Translations under genes and position numbers: made by a program
NCBI GenBank assembly: GCA_900322025.1
Contig: ONYJ01000053.1
Span: 1-17,928, forward strand
Direction: 5' to 3'
Source: an uncultured Bacteroidales bacterium
GTDB lineage: Bacteria; Bacteroidota; Bacteroidia; Bacteroidales; UBA932
DNA length: 17,928 nucleotides
The notes under the pieces: generated by a model
Databases searched by the model: none
Seen by the model: only the letters and a program-made list of their open reading frames with translations
Told to the model about the DNA's origin: nothing
Shown here: in pieces, positions 1 to 8,035 of the stretch
Layout: every line of letters begins with the position of its first letter
Numbering within the stretch: position 1 is the first letter of the stretch

Positions 1-454
1 ACTGGAACAGATTATCTACGGCTCTGTCGCCAAAAGGTTTTTCTGCAGTAGCTATAACATTTTCCAAAAAAAGATTAGCCTTCTCCAATATATCCCAAAA
101 ATAATTGAAGTTGTGTGAGAAGTCGAAGCTTCTTATCTTGTACTTCTGCATTACTATAGGTCTGAGTTGGTTCATAGAGGTAAACATCCAGCACCTTCCA
201 CTACTTTTCTGGTCTGTAATGCCGCTGACATTGGTAGTATATTTGAAGAAATCGTCTGTTCCGCGTACTACTGCAGGATCGTAAGAGAGGTTTTTTATGC
301 CTCTGTTTGCAGATATTATATTATGGATGCTCTTGGCATAGGCATCGTTGTTAAAGCTGTTTTTAAGCTCTGTTAGTTCTTTCTGACCGAGCTGCTGTGC
401 CATAAGGCCGGCTCCTGTAAGAACAGCTATTAGAAATAGTGCGCATTTTTTCAT
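1..454 (-). CDS. pepC: Aminopeptidase C / bleomycin hydrolase (C1B peptidase), secreted, 3' part outside window
   Basis: Only the first 151 codons are present; the gene continues past the left edge. The product starts with a Sec signal peptide (MKKCALFLIAVLTGAG then LMAQQ), so it is exported, unlike the cytoplasmic PepC of Firmicutes or eukaryotic bleomycin hydrolase. Residues 79-92 carry the C1B papain-like active-site motif ITDQKSSGRCWMF, with Q82 as predicted oxyanion residue and C88 as nucleophile. The following FDFSHNFNYFWD and EKANLFLENVI segments match the conserved region downstream of the active site in this family. The His and Asn of the triad would lie outside the window. The family cleaves N-terminal residues from peptides as a hexamer; here it probably acts on peptides in the periplasm or outside the cell. 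It lies 45 bp after glnA on the same strand and could be co-transcribed. The start is the only ATG preceding a good signal peptide. Family is sure; substrate is inference. Confidence 0.9.
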   Translation of the reverse strand, partial: MKKCALFLIAVLTGAGLMAQQLGQKELTELKNSFNNDAYAKSIHNIISANRGIKNLSYDPAVVRGTDDFFKYTTNVSGITDQKSSGRCWMFTSMNQLRPIVMQKYKIRSFDFSHNFNYFWDILEKANLFLENVIATAEKPFGDRAVDNLFQ

Positions 455-499
455 ATAAGATATATTTTAGTGTGTTTTTAATCTGATAAGTGAATGCAA

Positions 500-2002
500 T
501 TATCCGCAATGGAAGTATTTTTTTACCAGCTGTAACATTTCCTGTGGTTTGTTTTCAATTTCCTTTCTCAAAACACCATCTCTGTAAGATTCGAGTTGTG
601 AGATAATTCCATCTATCATGTTGGCTGAGAACACCCCTTCTCTCTGATAGTATTCTCTCTGTTTGTCTAAACATTTAGCACTTGCCTGACAGCTATCCGG
701 TAGTTGCTCAAGCTTGGCCAGTTTGTCTGAATTTTTTGCATCGTGAATGTTTACATTAACATATTTATCTTCTGCAATCTGCAGAGCATCAGGCATCTCT
801 ATTCCTATTCTGCAAGCAACACACAGGGCGGCTATCAGCTGATAAACATCTGCACTTCCGTCTGGGGAACGCATTTCTACTGTCTGCTTCTGAGTGGTGT
901 CTATTCCGGAAGGCTTTTCTATAGGATTGGCTATGCAGCTCATATCTCCGCCTGCAGTCCAGCCTAATGGCACTCTCACAAGAACAGAGCGATTGCGATC
1001 GCCCCAGCATACATTAGTAGGGGCTTCCTGATGAGGTACAAGGCGGAAATAAGAAGTTGGCACCTTGTTGCCAAAGGCTGTAATAGAAGGGGCCAATACC
1101 ATCATGCCGGCAATGGCTTTGCGGGCTGTGGCCGACAAGCTGCCATTTTCTATCATCTGACTCTTACCGTCTTTTGTTATCTTCATGTGGATATGTAGCC
1201 CGCTGCCAGCTTTGCCGGAAGTGATTTTAGGGGCAAAAGTAACATCGTAGCCTAATTTATGGCCGAGTTTGCGGATAATCCATTTTGCCAAAGTTAGCTG
1301 GTCTGCAGCATCTTCTGCATCCGTAGGTAAAAACTCTATCTCATTTTGTTCGTAGATTTTTCCGTCGAGAGTAAAGTTTCCTACTTCTGAGTGTCCGTAT
1401 TTAATTTGTCCACCGGCCTGGGCGATGTATCTCATACATTGGGTGCGGAACTGATTAAACTTGGCAAAAGGACCACTTTCGTGATAACCTCTCTGGTCTG
1501 TGGCAGGGAAGAGATTGTCGTCTTCTGCCATTACATAGTATTCAAGTTCTCCCATAGCCATAAACTCGCAGCCGGTTTTAGCCTTAAACACTTGGCATGC
1601 CTTTCTGAGAGTATGTTCCGGTGCGCTTTCGAGTGGCTGTCCGTCTTTATTGAAAAAAGAACACAGCATTGTAACGGTAGGTATTTCTGCAAACGGATCC
1701 AAGAAGGCTGTGCGGAATCTTGGTAGAACATACAGGTCTGAACTGGAGGCCTCTATGAATTTGAATAGACTACTGCCATCAACTCGCTCTCCGCAAGAAA
1801 GAATGGTGTTCAGGTATTCCTCGTCGCTGATTACAAAATTGAGGGTTTTAAGCCTACCATCGCCGGCAGGATACATAAAGTTGACCATCTGAATATCATT
1901 GGCCTTGATAAATTTGATTATGTCCTCCTTGGTAAAATCTTTAGGAGCTTTTTGCAAAAACGCCACTAAAGCGTTTGGATTCATGCTGATTATATTATTC
2001 AT
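500..2002 (-). CDS. glnA: Glutamine synthetase, class I-like, no visible adenylylation site
   Basis: This 500-residue protein is predicted to make glutamine from glutamate, ammonia and ATP in the cytoplasm. Family signatures appear in order: DGSS at residues 75-78, GELEYYV near 151-157, NEIEF, the ATP/glutamate region GKAGSGLHIHM, and the NRSVLVRVP stretch containing the glutamate-binding Arg. Near the end, RSPDGSADVY corresponds to the usual RxPD...NPY. Its length is slightly above the roughly 470 residues of enterobacterial GlnA and far below the roughly 700 of GSIII. I do not see the NLYDLP-type loop with the tyrosine adenylylated in proteobacterial GSI, so control is probably transcriptional or by feedback. 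It starts 48 bp after nqrF on the same strand and may be the last-but-one gene of that transcript, although a -7-like box at the nqrF stop could give it its own promoter. A second ATG lies six codons in. A related gamma-glutamyl ligase is possible but less likely. Confidence 0.9.
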   Translation of the reverse strand: MNNIISMNPNALVAFLQKAPKDFTKEDIIKFIKANDIQMVNFMYPAGDGRLKTLNFVISDEEYLNTILSCGERVDGSSLFKFIEASSSDLYVLPRFRTAFLDPFAEIPTVTMLCSFFNKDGQPLESAPEHTLRKACQVFKAKTGCEFMAMGELEYYVMAEDDNLFPATDQRGYHESGPFAKFNQFRTQCMRYIAQAGGQIKYGHSEVGNFTLDGKIYEQNEIEFLPTDAEDAADQLTLAKWIIRKLGHKLGYDVTFAPKITSGKAGSGLHIHMKITKDGKSQMIENGSLSATARKAIAGMMVLAPSITAFGNKVPTSYFRLVPHQEAPTNVCWGDRNRSVLVRVPLGWTAGGDMSCIANPIEKPSGIDTTQKQTVEMRSPDGSADVYQLIAALCVACRIGIEMPDALQIAEDKYVNVNIHDAKNSDKLAKLEQLPDSCQASAKCLDKQREYYQREGVFSANMIDGIISQLESYRDGVLRKEIENKPQEMLQLVKKYFHCG

Positions 2003-2045
2003 AACAAATAAAATTATTCTTTAGTTTTTAGTTAAGGCTTTTTCT

Positions 2046-2053
2046 CAAAATTA
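2046..2053 (-). promoter_or_regulatory. Possible -7 box for glnA
   Basis: Read on the minus strand, TAATTTTG matches the Bacteroidota -7 consensus TAnnTTTG exactly and overlaps the nqrF stop codon. It would give glnA a leader of roughly 38 bases. No convincing TTTG -33 box lies 19-21 bp upstream, so this could be chance or a weak internal promoter inside the nqr-glnA transcript. Confidence 0.3.
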
Positions 2054-3292
2054 AGCCCCAAAGTTGTCGTACATTATATTATCTGACTGAACTCCAAGAT
2101 TGTCGAGCATATTCACAACTGCGCTTGTCATCATTGGTGGGCCGCAGAGATAGTACTCTATGTCTTCCGGTGCCGGATGATTCTTCAGATACTCATCAAA
2201 CAATACCTGATGGATAAAGCCTGTAGGTCCTGTCCAATTGTCTTCAGGAAGAGCATCTGATAGGGCTACATGATAGGAGAAGTTTGGATTTTCTTTTGCA
2301 ATTTCGGCAAAATCTTCGTCGTAGAACATCTCTCTCTTTGAGCGTGCTCCATACCAGAAGCTTACCTTTCTCTTTGAGCGCAAAGTCTTGAACAAATGGA
2401 AGATATGACTTCTCATCGGGGCCATTCCGGCTCCACCGCCAATAAACACAATCTCGTTTTGGGTATCCTTTACAAAGAATTCTCCGTAAGGGCCGGAAAT
2501 TGTAATCTTGTCGCCCGGTTTGAGCGAGTAGATATATGAAGAACAGATACCCGGATTTACAGGCACCCAATCTTTCTTGGCTCTGTCGAATGGTGGAGTT
2601 GCAATACGCACATTGAGCATAATGATATTGCCCTCTGCAGGGTGATTGGCCATTGAGTAGGCACGGAATGTAGGGGTAGGGTTTACCATTTTGAGGTTAA
2701 ATATACCCATCTTTTCCCAATCTTCGCGATACTCATCCTCAACCTCTATACTCTTGTAATCTACTTCACAGGCAGGTACATCTATTTGGATGTATCCTCC
2801 GCTACGGAAATTAACACTTTCTCCTTCAGGCAGCTTTACCACAAACTCCTTTATAAAGGTTGCAACATTGTGGTTGCTTACTACAGTACATTCCCATTTT
2901 TTTACTCCGAGAACATCTGCCGGGAGCAAGATACCCATATCTTCCTTAACCTTTACCTGACAGCCCAACCTCCAGTTGTTAAGTTGCTCTTTGCGGCTGA
3001 AGAAGCCCACTTCTGTAGGCAATATGCTTCCTCCTCCGCTTATTACCTGACATTTGCACATACCGCAGTTTCCCTTTCCGCCACAGGCAGAAGGTAGAAA
3101 TATCTGATTGTCAGATAAAATAGAAAGCAGGGTGCCACCTGTTGCCACTTCCAGTTTCTTTTCTCCGTTGTTGATATCTATGGTAACATTACCGGATGGT
3201 ATCAGCTTGGCTTTTGCAAATAGCAGAAGGGCTACGAGCAGAAGGGTGATAATCAGAAATACTGCTATCGAAACTAAAATTACTGTACTCAT
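2051..3292 (-). CDS. nqrF: Na+-translocating NADH:quinone reductase subunit F (NADH dehydrogenase, FAD/2Fe-2S)
   Basis: This 413-residue subunit takes electrons from NADH and passes them through FAD and a 2Fe-2S cluster into the membrane complex. An N-terminal membrane helix (about 4-26) anchors it. A plant-type ferredoxin domain follows, with cluster ligands C70, C76, C79 and C111, the same spacing as in Vibrio NqrF. The ferredoxin-reductase part has the FAD motif RAYS at 210-213, the nucleotide-binding GGGAGMAP near 285-292, and CGPPMM near the C-terminus. The ATG is preceded by a perfect AGGAGG that overlaps the nqrE stop codon, an unusually strong ribosome site for this phylum. It is the last of the six nqr genes and is followed by glnA. 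All catalytic residues expected for the subunit are present. Confidence 0.97.
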   Translation of the reverse strand: MSTVILVSIAVFLIITLLLVALLLFAKAKLIPSGNVTIDINNGEKKLEVATGGTLLSILSDNQIFLPSACGGKGNCGMCKCQVISGGGSILPTEVGFFSRKEQLNNWRLGCQVKVKEDMGILLPADVLGVKKWECTVVSNHNVATFIKEFVVKLPEGESVNFRSGGYIQIDVPACEVDYKSIEVEDEYREDWEKMGIFNLKMVNPTPTFRAYSMANHPAEGNIIMLNVRIATPPFDRAKKDWVPVNPGICSSYIYSLKPGDKITISGPYGEFFVKDTQNEIVFIGGGAGMAPMRSHIFHLFKTLRSKRKVSFWYGARSKREMFYDEDFAEIAKENPNFSYHVALSDALPEDNWTGPTGFIHQVLFDEYLKNHPAPEDIEYYLCGPPMMTSAVVNMLDNLGVQSDNIMYDNFGA

Positions 3293-3300
3293 TACTTAAT

Positions 3301-3306
3301 CCTCCT
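3301..3306 (-). promoter_or_regulatory. Canonical Shine-Dalgarno of nqrF overlapping the nqrE stop
   Basis: On the minus strand AGGAGG lies 8 bases before the nqrF ATG, and its first two bases are the last two of the nqrE stop codon TAG. Bacteroidota genes rarely use such sites, and I see nothing comparable before the other genes here. The arrangement suggests translational coupling or boosted synthesis of NqrF. Confidence 0.75.
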
Positions 3307-3919
3307 AAATGTTGATACCCATAAAGCCCATGAAAGCAATAGCCATCAGGCCGGCGATAATAAATGTAATACCCAAACCCTGAAGAGGTTTTGGTATGTT
3401 AGAATATGTTATTTTTTCTCTGATAGCAGCTATAGATACAATTGCAATAAACCAGCCTACACCACTGCCAAGTCCGTAACAGGTAGCTATTCCCAAGTTA
3501 GGGAACTCTTTCTGCTGCATAAACAGCGAGGCCCCGAGTATGGCGCAGTTTACTGCAATAAGTGGCAGAAATATGCCAAGTGAGGAATATAGCGATGGTG
3601 AATACTTTTCTACAATCATTTCAACAAGCTGCACAAAAGAAGCTATTACAGCTATAAATATTATAAAGCTTAAAAAGCTGAGATCTACATCTGCCAAAGA
3701 AGGGGAAATCCAGACCAAAGATCCTGGAGTAAGCAGGTATTTATTGAGCAGGTAGTTTATAGGTAGTGTAATGCCTAATACAAATATTACAGCAATTCCG
3801 AGCCCTGCTGCAGTTTTTACATTCTTTGATACCGCCAAGAAAGAACACATTCCCAGGAAGTATGCAAAGATCATATTATCAACAAAAATGCTCTTTACGA
3901 AAATACTCAAAGCTTCCAT
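3305..3919 (-). CDS. nqrE: Na+-translocating NADH:quinone reductase subunit E
   Basis: A 204-residue integral membrane protein with about six hydrophobic helices, homologous to NqrD and RnfA. Together with NqrD it holds a membrane-embedded Fe-S centre and is part of the sodium path. The two conserved cysteines expected for that centre are visible: C25 in FLGMCSFLAV and C125 in the NCAILGASLF motif. The sequence VGWFIAIVSIAAIRE and the C-terminal hydrophobic stretch are typical of the family. It starts 12 bp after nqrD and ends 12 bp before nqrF. The neighbouring nqrC and nqrF favour Nqr over the related Rnf complex, since rnfB and rnfC are absent. Confidence 0.96.
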   Translation of the reverse strand: MEALSIFVKSIFVDNMIFAYFLGMCSFLAVSKNVKTAAGLGIAVIFVLGITLPINYLLNKYLLTPGSLVWISPSLADVDLSFLSFIIFIAVIASFVQLVEMIVEKYSPSLYSSLGIFLPLIAVNCAILGASLFMQQKEFPNLGIATCYGLGSGVGWFIAIVSIAAIREKITYSNIPKPLQGLGITFIIAGLMAIAFMGFMGINI

Positions 3920-3931
3920 AGTAGTATGTTT

Positions 3932-4543
3932 TTAATTGTCTTCTTTTTGGAAGCTTCTCTGAATCCAGATAAGACATCCGATAAGTATCAATGCCATAGG
4001 CGGCATAATAAACAAACCATTGTTCATGTAGCCAGCCTCATATAAACTCTGAGGAATAACCTGAGCTCCCAAAATAGTGCCGCTTCCTAAGAGTTCTCTA
4101 AAGAAAGCCACTATCACAAGAATAAGCCCATAACCCAAGCCGTTGGCCAAGCCATCTACAAGAGAAGGCAAAGGCTTTTCGGTAAGGCCAAAAGCCTCTA
4201 TTCTACCCATAATAATACAGTTGGTTATTATCAGACCAACATATACAGAAAGTTGTTTGCTTACATCATAAACAAAGGCTTTCAGAAATTCTGAAGTGAG
4301 AATTACAAACATAGCCACAACAACAAGTTGCACTATGATTCTTATTCTGTTAGGAATGGTTTTCCTTATCAGAGAAATTAGAAAACTGGAAAGCCCTGTT
4401 ACTAAGGTTACAGAAATACCCATCACGATAGCCGGTTCAAGTTTAACAGTTACCGCAAGGGCAGAGCATATACCAAGAACCAGAACCGTAACAGGATTGG
4501 CCTTGATAATAGGTGTTGTAAATATTTTCTTATCCATTGCCAT
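3932..4543 (-). CDS. nqrD: Na+-translocating NADH:quinone reductase subunit D
   Basis: A 203-residue membrane subunit with about six helices, homologous to RnfE. It pairs with NqrE to form the inverted-topology half of the sodium channel and to bind the Fe-S cluster. C26 (LVLGICSALA) and C109 in the TNCIIMGRIEAF motif are the expected ligands. The DGLANGLGYGL motif after the second cysteine is also typical. Only 2 bp separate it from nqrC, so the two are probably translationally coupled. Length and motifs are normal for the family. Confidence 0.96.
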   Translation of the reverse strand: MAMDKKIFTTPIIKANPVTVLVLGICSALAVTVKLEPAIVMGISVTLVTGLSSFLISLIRKTIPNRIRIIVQLVVVAMFVILTSEFLKAFVYDVSKQLSVYVGLIITNCIIMGRIEAFGLTEKPLPSLVDGLANGLGYGLILVIVAFFRELLGSGTILGAQVIPQSLYEAGYMNNGLFIMPPMALILIGCLIWIQRSFQKEDN

Positions 4544-4545
4544 AA

Positions 4546-5346
4546 CTACTTGTTTTTAGCGTTTTTCTGGAGAAAAGGCTGATAGTAGGCAAGCCAGCTG
4601 TTTACCATTGTTTCTACAGCTTTAGATGTAATGGTGGCTCCACTTAAAGCGTCAACTTCGTGCGCCTTGTCTTTTGCCCCTCCCTTAACTATTCTAACAG
4701 GAACCATACTACCGTTTTCTATAAAAATTTTGTCTGTAAACTGGCTGCGGAATTTTTCGGTAACAATATCTCCGCCCAAGCCCGGAGTTTCGCCTTCGTG
4801 GTCGAAGAGGGCTCCTGCTATGCCGGCCCCATCTTCTTTAATAGCCATATAGGTCCATATAGGGCCCCAAAGCCCGGCTCCGTAGCCAGATATGATATAG
4901 TTTACACCTCCGTTTGGAGTATTGCACACAAACACAGGTAGTTGTAATTTGTCTTTTAAGGCTTTTTTGTCTGCCTCAGAGGCCGCCTCAATTTTCTTTA
5001 TAATGTCGAATTGCTCTTTAGGCTTGATTTTGAAAGCAGCACACTGGTTAATTTTATCTGTTTTTGAAATATCTTCTCTGACGATAATTTCTCCATCGGC
5101 ATTAACTACAAGTGCTTCCGTAATGTATTTCTTAAATTCTTCTTGAATATAAGCATTTTTGTCTGAAGCGTTTTTGGCATCTTGAGCTAAGCCGGCACAT
5201 CCGAGAATATTACTTTGCTTCTCAACATCTATATTAGTTTGCTGCCTGTTTTTCAGACCTATAGATACGAGAGCCAAGATGGTAGCCACAACAGCTACGA
5301 GAACTATTGTGTATATGATTGTGTATGAGTTTTTATTTGTATCCAT
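4546..5346 (-). CDS. nqrC: Na+-translocating NADH:quinone reductase subunit C (covalent FMN)
   Basis: A 266-residue subunit with one N-terminal membrane helix (about 9-30) and a periplasmic FMN-binding domain. The flavinylation motif ALSGATIT places the phosphodiester-linked FMN on T238. SGYGAGLWGPIW (about 153-164) and the HEGETPGLGG segment are conserved in the family. FMN attachment needs an ApbE-type flavin transferase, which is not in this window. It lies 7 bp after nqrB and 2 bp before nqrD. The RnfG homologue is shorter, so the length supports Nqr. Confidence 0.97.
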   Translation of the reverse strand: MDTNKNSYTIIYTIVLVAVVATILALVSIGLKNRQQTNIDVEKQSNILGCAGLAQDAKNASDKNAYIQEEFKKYITEALVVNADGEIIVREDISKTDKINQCAAFKIKPKEQFDIIKKIEAASEADKKALKDKLQLPVFVCNTPNGGVNYIISGYGAGLWGPIWTYMAIKEDGAGIAGALFDHEGETPGLGGDIVTEKFRSQFTDKIFIENGSMVPVRIVKGGAKDKAHEVDALSGATITSKAVETMVNSWLAYYQPFLQKNAKNK

Positions 5347-5353
5347 ATAGCAC

Positions 5354-6502
5354 TTATTTTGCAGACACAGCTCTTTTTTCTCTTCTTCTGACGTTTTTTC
5401 TTACAACGCACCAATCTATCACAGGTGCCATTGTGTTCATCAGAAGGATAGCGAGCATCATACCTTCTCTGTATCCGGGATTGAACAATCTTAGTATAAT
5501 ACACATGGCTCCAATCAGAAAACCATATATCCATTTACCTGTTTCTGTTTGTGCAGAGGATACCGGATCTGTTGCCATATATACGGCGCCAAAGGCAAAA
5601 CCACCCATAACAAGATGATTAACTGCAGGATATGCAGCAAATGTATCTGGTGCCGCCAAACTGTTTGCCAATAGACCAACAGCCAAGGCTCCGGCCACGC
5701 AAGAAACCATAATCTTCCAGCTTGCCACACCGGTCCAAACCAAAACAATGGCACCCAGAATAATGGCTATGGTAGAAGTTTCGCCAACAGACCCCGGTAT
5801 ATTACCTATAAACATCTGCATAAAATCTGGAGCACCAGGCAGTTTGTCAGCAACTTGTGCAAGAGGAGTGGCTCCTGAAAAGGCATCCAATTTAGAAGCG
5901 CCTCCAACCCAAACAGCATCGCCGGTAATGGTAGAAGGATAGGCAAAGAACACAAAGGCTCTTGCAAGGAGTGCCGGATTCCAGATGTTCATGCCGGTTC
6001 CTCCAAAAATCTCTTTTCCAAAGATTACTGCAAAGGCAACCGCAAGGGCCAAAACCCAGAGTGGTATGTCTATAGGCATAATGAGAGGAATCAGAAAGCC
6101 GGTTACAAGGTATCCCTCATTAACCTCGTGCCCCCTTATTTGAGCAACGGCAAACTCTATCCCCAAACCAACTATATAAGAAACCATTATGAGAGGTAGT
6201 ATGCGGTAGAATCCATACCAAACCTTCATCCAAAATCCCCACTGTAGCCCGAATGCTAATGAGTGTTGGTCTCCCGTATTCCACATGCCAAAGCAGAATG
6301 CAGGCATGAGAGCCATAACTACAACAATCATAACTCTCTTTATATCAACAGCGTCCTTTATATGTACACGCCCCGATGTGGTGGTGGCAGGAACTGCGGC
6401 AAAACTCTCAAAAGCATCAAAGGTAGAGTGGAGCCAACCGAGTTTTCCTCCCTTGGAGAAAGTCGGCTTCATCTTGTCTATTGTTTTTAGTATCCAATTC
6501 AT
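5354..6502 (-). CDS. nqrB: Na+-translocating NADH:quinone reductase subunit B (covalent FMN, riboflavin, quinone site)
   Basis: A 382-residue multi-spanning membrane subunit that carries FMN, non-covalent riboflavin and a main part of the Na+ and quinone route. A cytoplasmic N-terminal stretch of about 55 residues precedes the helices. GHEVNEGYLVTGFLIP (about 124-139) is a conserved family motif. The flavinylation motif FSGAT puts the FMN on T212. NIWNPALLARAFVFFAYP is another family hallmark. It starts 4 bp after nqrA. A basic, arginine-rich tail (RRREKR) ends the protein on the cytoplasmic side. The length is slightly shorter than the roughly 410-residue Vibrio protein. Confidence 0.97.
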   Translation of the reverse strand: MNWILKTIDKMKPTFSKGGKLGWLHSTFDAFESFAAVPATTTSGRVHIKDAVDIKRVMIVVVMALMPAFCFGMWNTGDQHSLAFGLQWGFWMKVWYGFYRILPLIMVSYIVGLGIEFAVAQIRGHEVNEGYLVTGFLIPLIMPIDIPLWVLALAVAFAVIFGKEIFGGTGMNIWNPALLARAFVFFAYPSTITGDAVWVGGASKLDAFSGATPLAQVADKLPGAPDFMQMFIGNIPGSVGETSTIAIILGAIVLVWTGVASWKIMVSCVAGALAVGLLANSLAAPDTFAAYPAVNHLVMGGFAFGAVYMATDPVSSAQTETGKWIYGFLIGAMCIILRLFNPGYREGMMLAILLMNTMAPVIDWCVVRKNVRRREKRAVSAK

Positions 6503-6506
6503 AACC

Positions 6507-7886
6507 TTATGCCATTTCTTTGAGCATTAGATCTATGCCCTGTTCAACAATCTTCTGTATTTCAATTTTGGAAGGATCTACATATTCGCATAGGGCAAAA
6601 TCTTCTCCTATAACCTCGTAAATACCAAACTGTTCCATCTTCTCTATATCTGCAGCCAAAATAGCCTTTAGCAGAAATACAGGATATATATCCATTGGTA
6701 GAACCTTTTCATATACTCCAGATACAATAAAGGCTCTTTCTCCTCCATTGATATTGGTATCGGCTTTATACTTCTTTTTAGGACACAGCCACGAAAAGTA
6801 GGTTGCAGAAGAACTGAATTTCTTTGGCCTGAATATTTTAGCCCAGCCGAAAAGCTCTCTATAGTTTCCTTCCGATAGTAGGGTAAGCTGGTCGTCGTAG
6901 AAACCAAGACTTCCGTTTTCTCCAACATTTTCTCCATTAAGTGGGTTGCCGCTGATATATCTTATACCACACTCTTGACCATATAATTTTTCTATCTCGC
7001 TCGTTCCCACAATTTCTTTGAAAGCCTGTATAGAAGAGCCCGGTACGCATTTTATATAGCCTGTATTCTTGGCCCTATGGCCTGTTACTGCCACCAGTCT
7101 TGTAAGATCGTATATGCCCTTAGAGAGTAGCCTGCCTATAGCGGCAAGAAATTGAGGATGAATGGTCCATACAATTTCTCCTTTACCTATAGGACAAATA
7201 TGAGAAATTTGTACTCCTACATTGCCGGCAGGATGCGGCCCTCTGAACAAGGTTTTCTCCACATTGTTGAGCATATTCAGTGGTGAGGCCGTATAATTCT
7301 CGGCATTAAGATTTACATAAACTTTACCGTTGGTAAATTTGGCTAAGGCATCTACTGCAATCTGCATGGCATCAACATCGTTCTTTAATGTAAAGTTGAT
7401 GTCTGCTGCCAAAGGTCCGGAGTTGAATGCAGAAATTACAATTGCCTTAGGCGTGTCTTCCGGATTTGCAATAATACCATACGGACGCTGTATGATACAA
7501 GCCCATAATCCGCTATCCAATAGAATTTTCTGTATATCTAAGCGGCTTGCCTTGGATACGCTTAGAGGTTGGAATTGCAGGTACTGTGTGTCTGTGTCGG
7601 CAGCTATCTCCACTGCCAAAAGCTTTCTTTTTTCGCCCCTGACAATGGCTTTAACCTTTCCGCTTACAGGAGAAGAGAAGCCTATCTGTGGCCTTTTCTT
7701 GTCGAGAAACAAGAATTGACCTGCCTTTATAGTTTCGCCTTCTGTTACGAGAAGCTTTGGGATAACATTCTTATAGTCAGATGGCTTTACAGATACAACT
7801 TCCGGCACCAGAGCTTGCAAGACTTTTTTTTGAGCATCCCCTTTAAGGCGGAGGTTCAATCCTTTACGAAGTCTTATAGTCTCCAT
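6507..7886 (-). CDS. nqrA: Na+-translocating NADH:quinone reductase subunit A
   Basis: A 459-residue peripheral cytoplasmic subunit of the sodium pump, without membrane helices. It opens with the family signature IRLRKGLNLRLKG, followed by a barrel-sandwich region (GFSSPVSGKVKAIVRG) and the conserved HPAGNVGVQI and ISGNPLNGE stretches. The reading frame extends upstream to an ATG at 7991, but I chose the ATG at 7886. Homologues begin right at this motif, and a perfect promoter -7 box lies on top of the upstream ATG, which would therefore not be in the mRNA. As first gene of nqrABCDEF it has a leader of roughly 95 bases with an AT-rich part just before the start. Confidence 0.96.
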   Translation of the reverse strand: METIRLRKGLNLRLKGDAQKKVLQALVPEVVSVKPSDYKNVIPKLLVTEGETIKAGQFLFLDKKRPQIGFSSPVSGKVKAIVRGEKRKLLAVEIAADTDTQYLQFQPLSVSKASRLDIQKILLDSGLWACIIQRPYGIIANPEDTPKAIVISAFNSGPLAADINFTLKNDVDAMQIAVDALAKFTNGKVYVNLNAENYTASPLNMLNNVEKTLFRGPHPAGNVGVQISHICPIGKGEIVWTIHPQFLAAIGRLLSKGIYDLTRLVAVTGHRAKNTGYIKCVPGSSIQAFKEIVGTSEIEKLYGQECGIRYISGNPLNGENVGENGSLGFYDDQLTLLSEGNYRELFGWAKIFRPKKFSSSATYFSWLCPKKKYKADTNINGGERAFIVSGVYEKVLPMDIYPVFLLKAILAADIEKMEQFGIYEVIGEDFALCEYVDPSKIEIQKIVEQGIDLMLKEMA

Positions 7887-7988
7887 ATCTGTTAGTTGAT
7901 AATAATTATTTATACATAATAAACAAAGGTCTGCTGCGTAAAAGTTCTGTATTTTGGAGCTGCATTTCCGTAGCAGAAACTTAGGGAG

Positions 7989-7996
7989 CAAATATA
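7989..7996 (-). promoter_or_regulatory. -7 box of the nqrABCDEF(-glnA) operon promoter
   Basis: On the minus strand TATATTTG, followed by C, matches the Bacteroidota -7 consensus TAnnTTTG exactly. The transcript would start near 7983 and leave a leader of roughly 95 bases before nqrA. A clear TTTG -33 box is not visible at the usual 19-21 bp. Its position excludes the upstream alternative nqrA start at 7991. Confidence 0.65.
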
Positions 7997-8019
7997 ATGA
8001 AAATCCTGTTTATTTGCTT

Positions 8020-8027
8020 TATATTTA
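8020..8027 (+). promoter_or_regulatory. Possible -7 box of pcrA/uvrD
   Basis: TATATTTA differs from TAnnTTTG only in its last base and ends 8 bases before the chosen ATG at 8036. Transcription from it would give a very short leader or none. It sits about 25 bp from the oppositely directed nqr box, so the two promoters would compete for polymerase. No -33 box seen. Confidence 0.4.
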
Positions 8028-8035
8028 CACTCGTT

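Noticed and set aside
167..376. Plus-strand reading frame of 69 codons
   Set aside because: It lies wholly inside the pepC coding sequence on the other strand, has no recognisable motif, and pepC has clear active-site conservation.
3305..6502. Rnf complex as an alternative to Nqr for the membrane redox genes
   Set aside because: nqrA and the one-helix ferredoxin-reductase nqrF are present, while rnfB and rnfC types are absent.
7887..7991. N-terminal extension of NqrA by 35 residues
   Set aside because: Homologues start at the IRLRKGLNLRLKG motif, and the promoter -7 box overlaps the upstream ATG.
7997..8035. Hydrophobic N-terminal extension of PcrA that could pass for a signal sequence
   Set aside because: Thirteen residues are too few for a signal peptide, a helicase is cytoplasmic, and a promoter-like box lies in this stretch.
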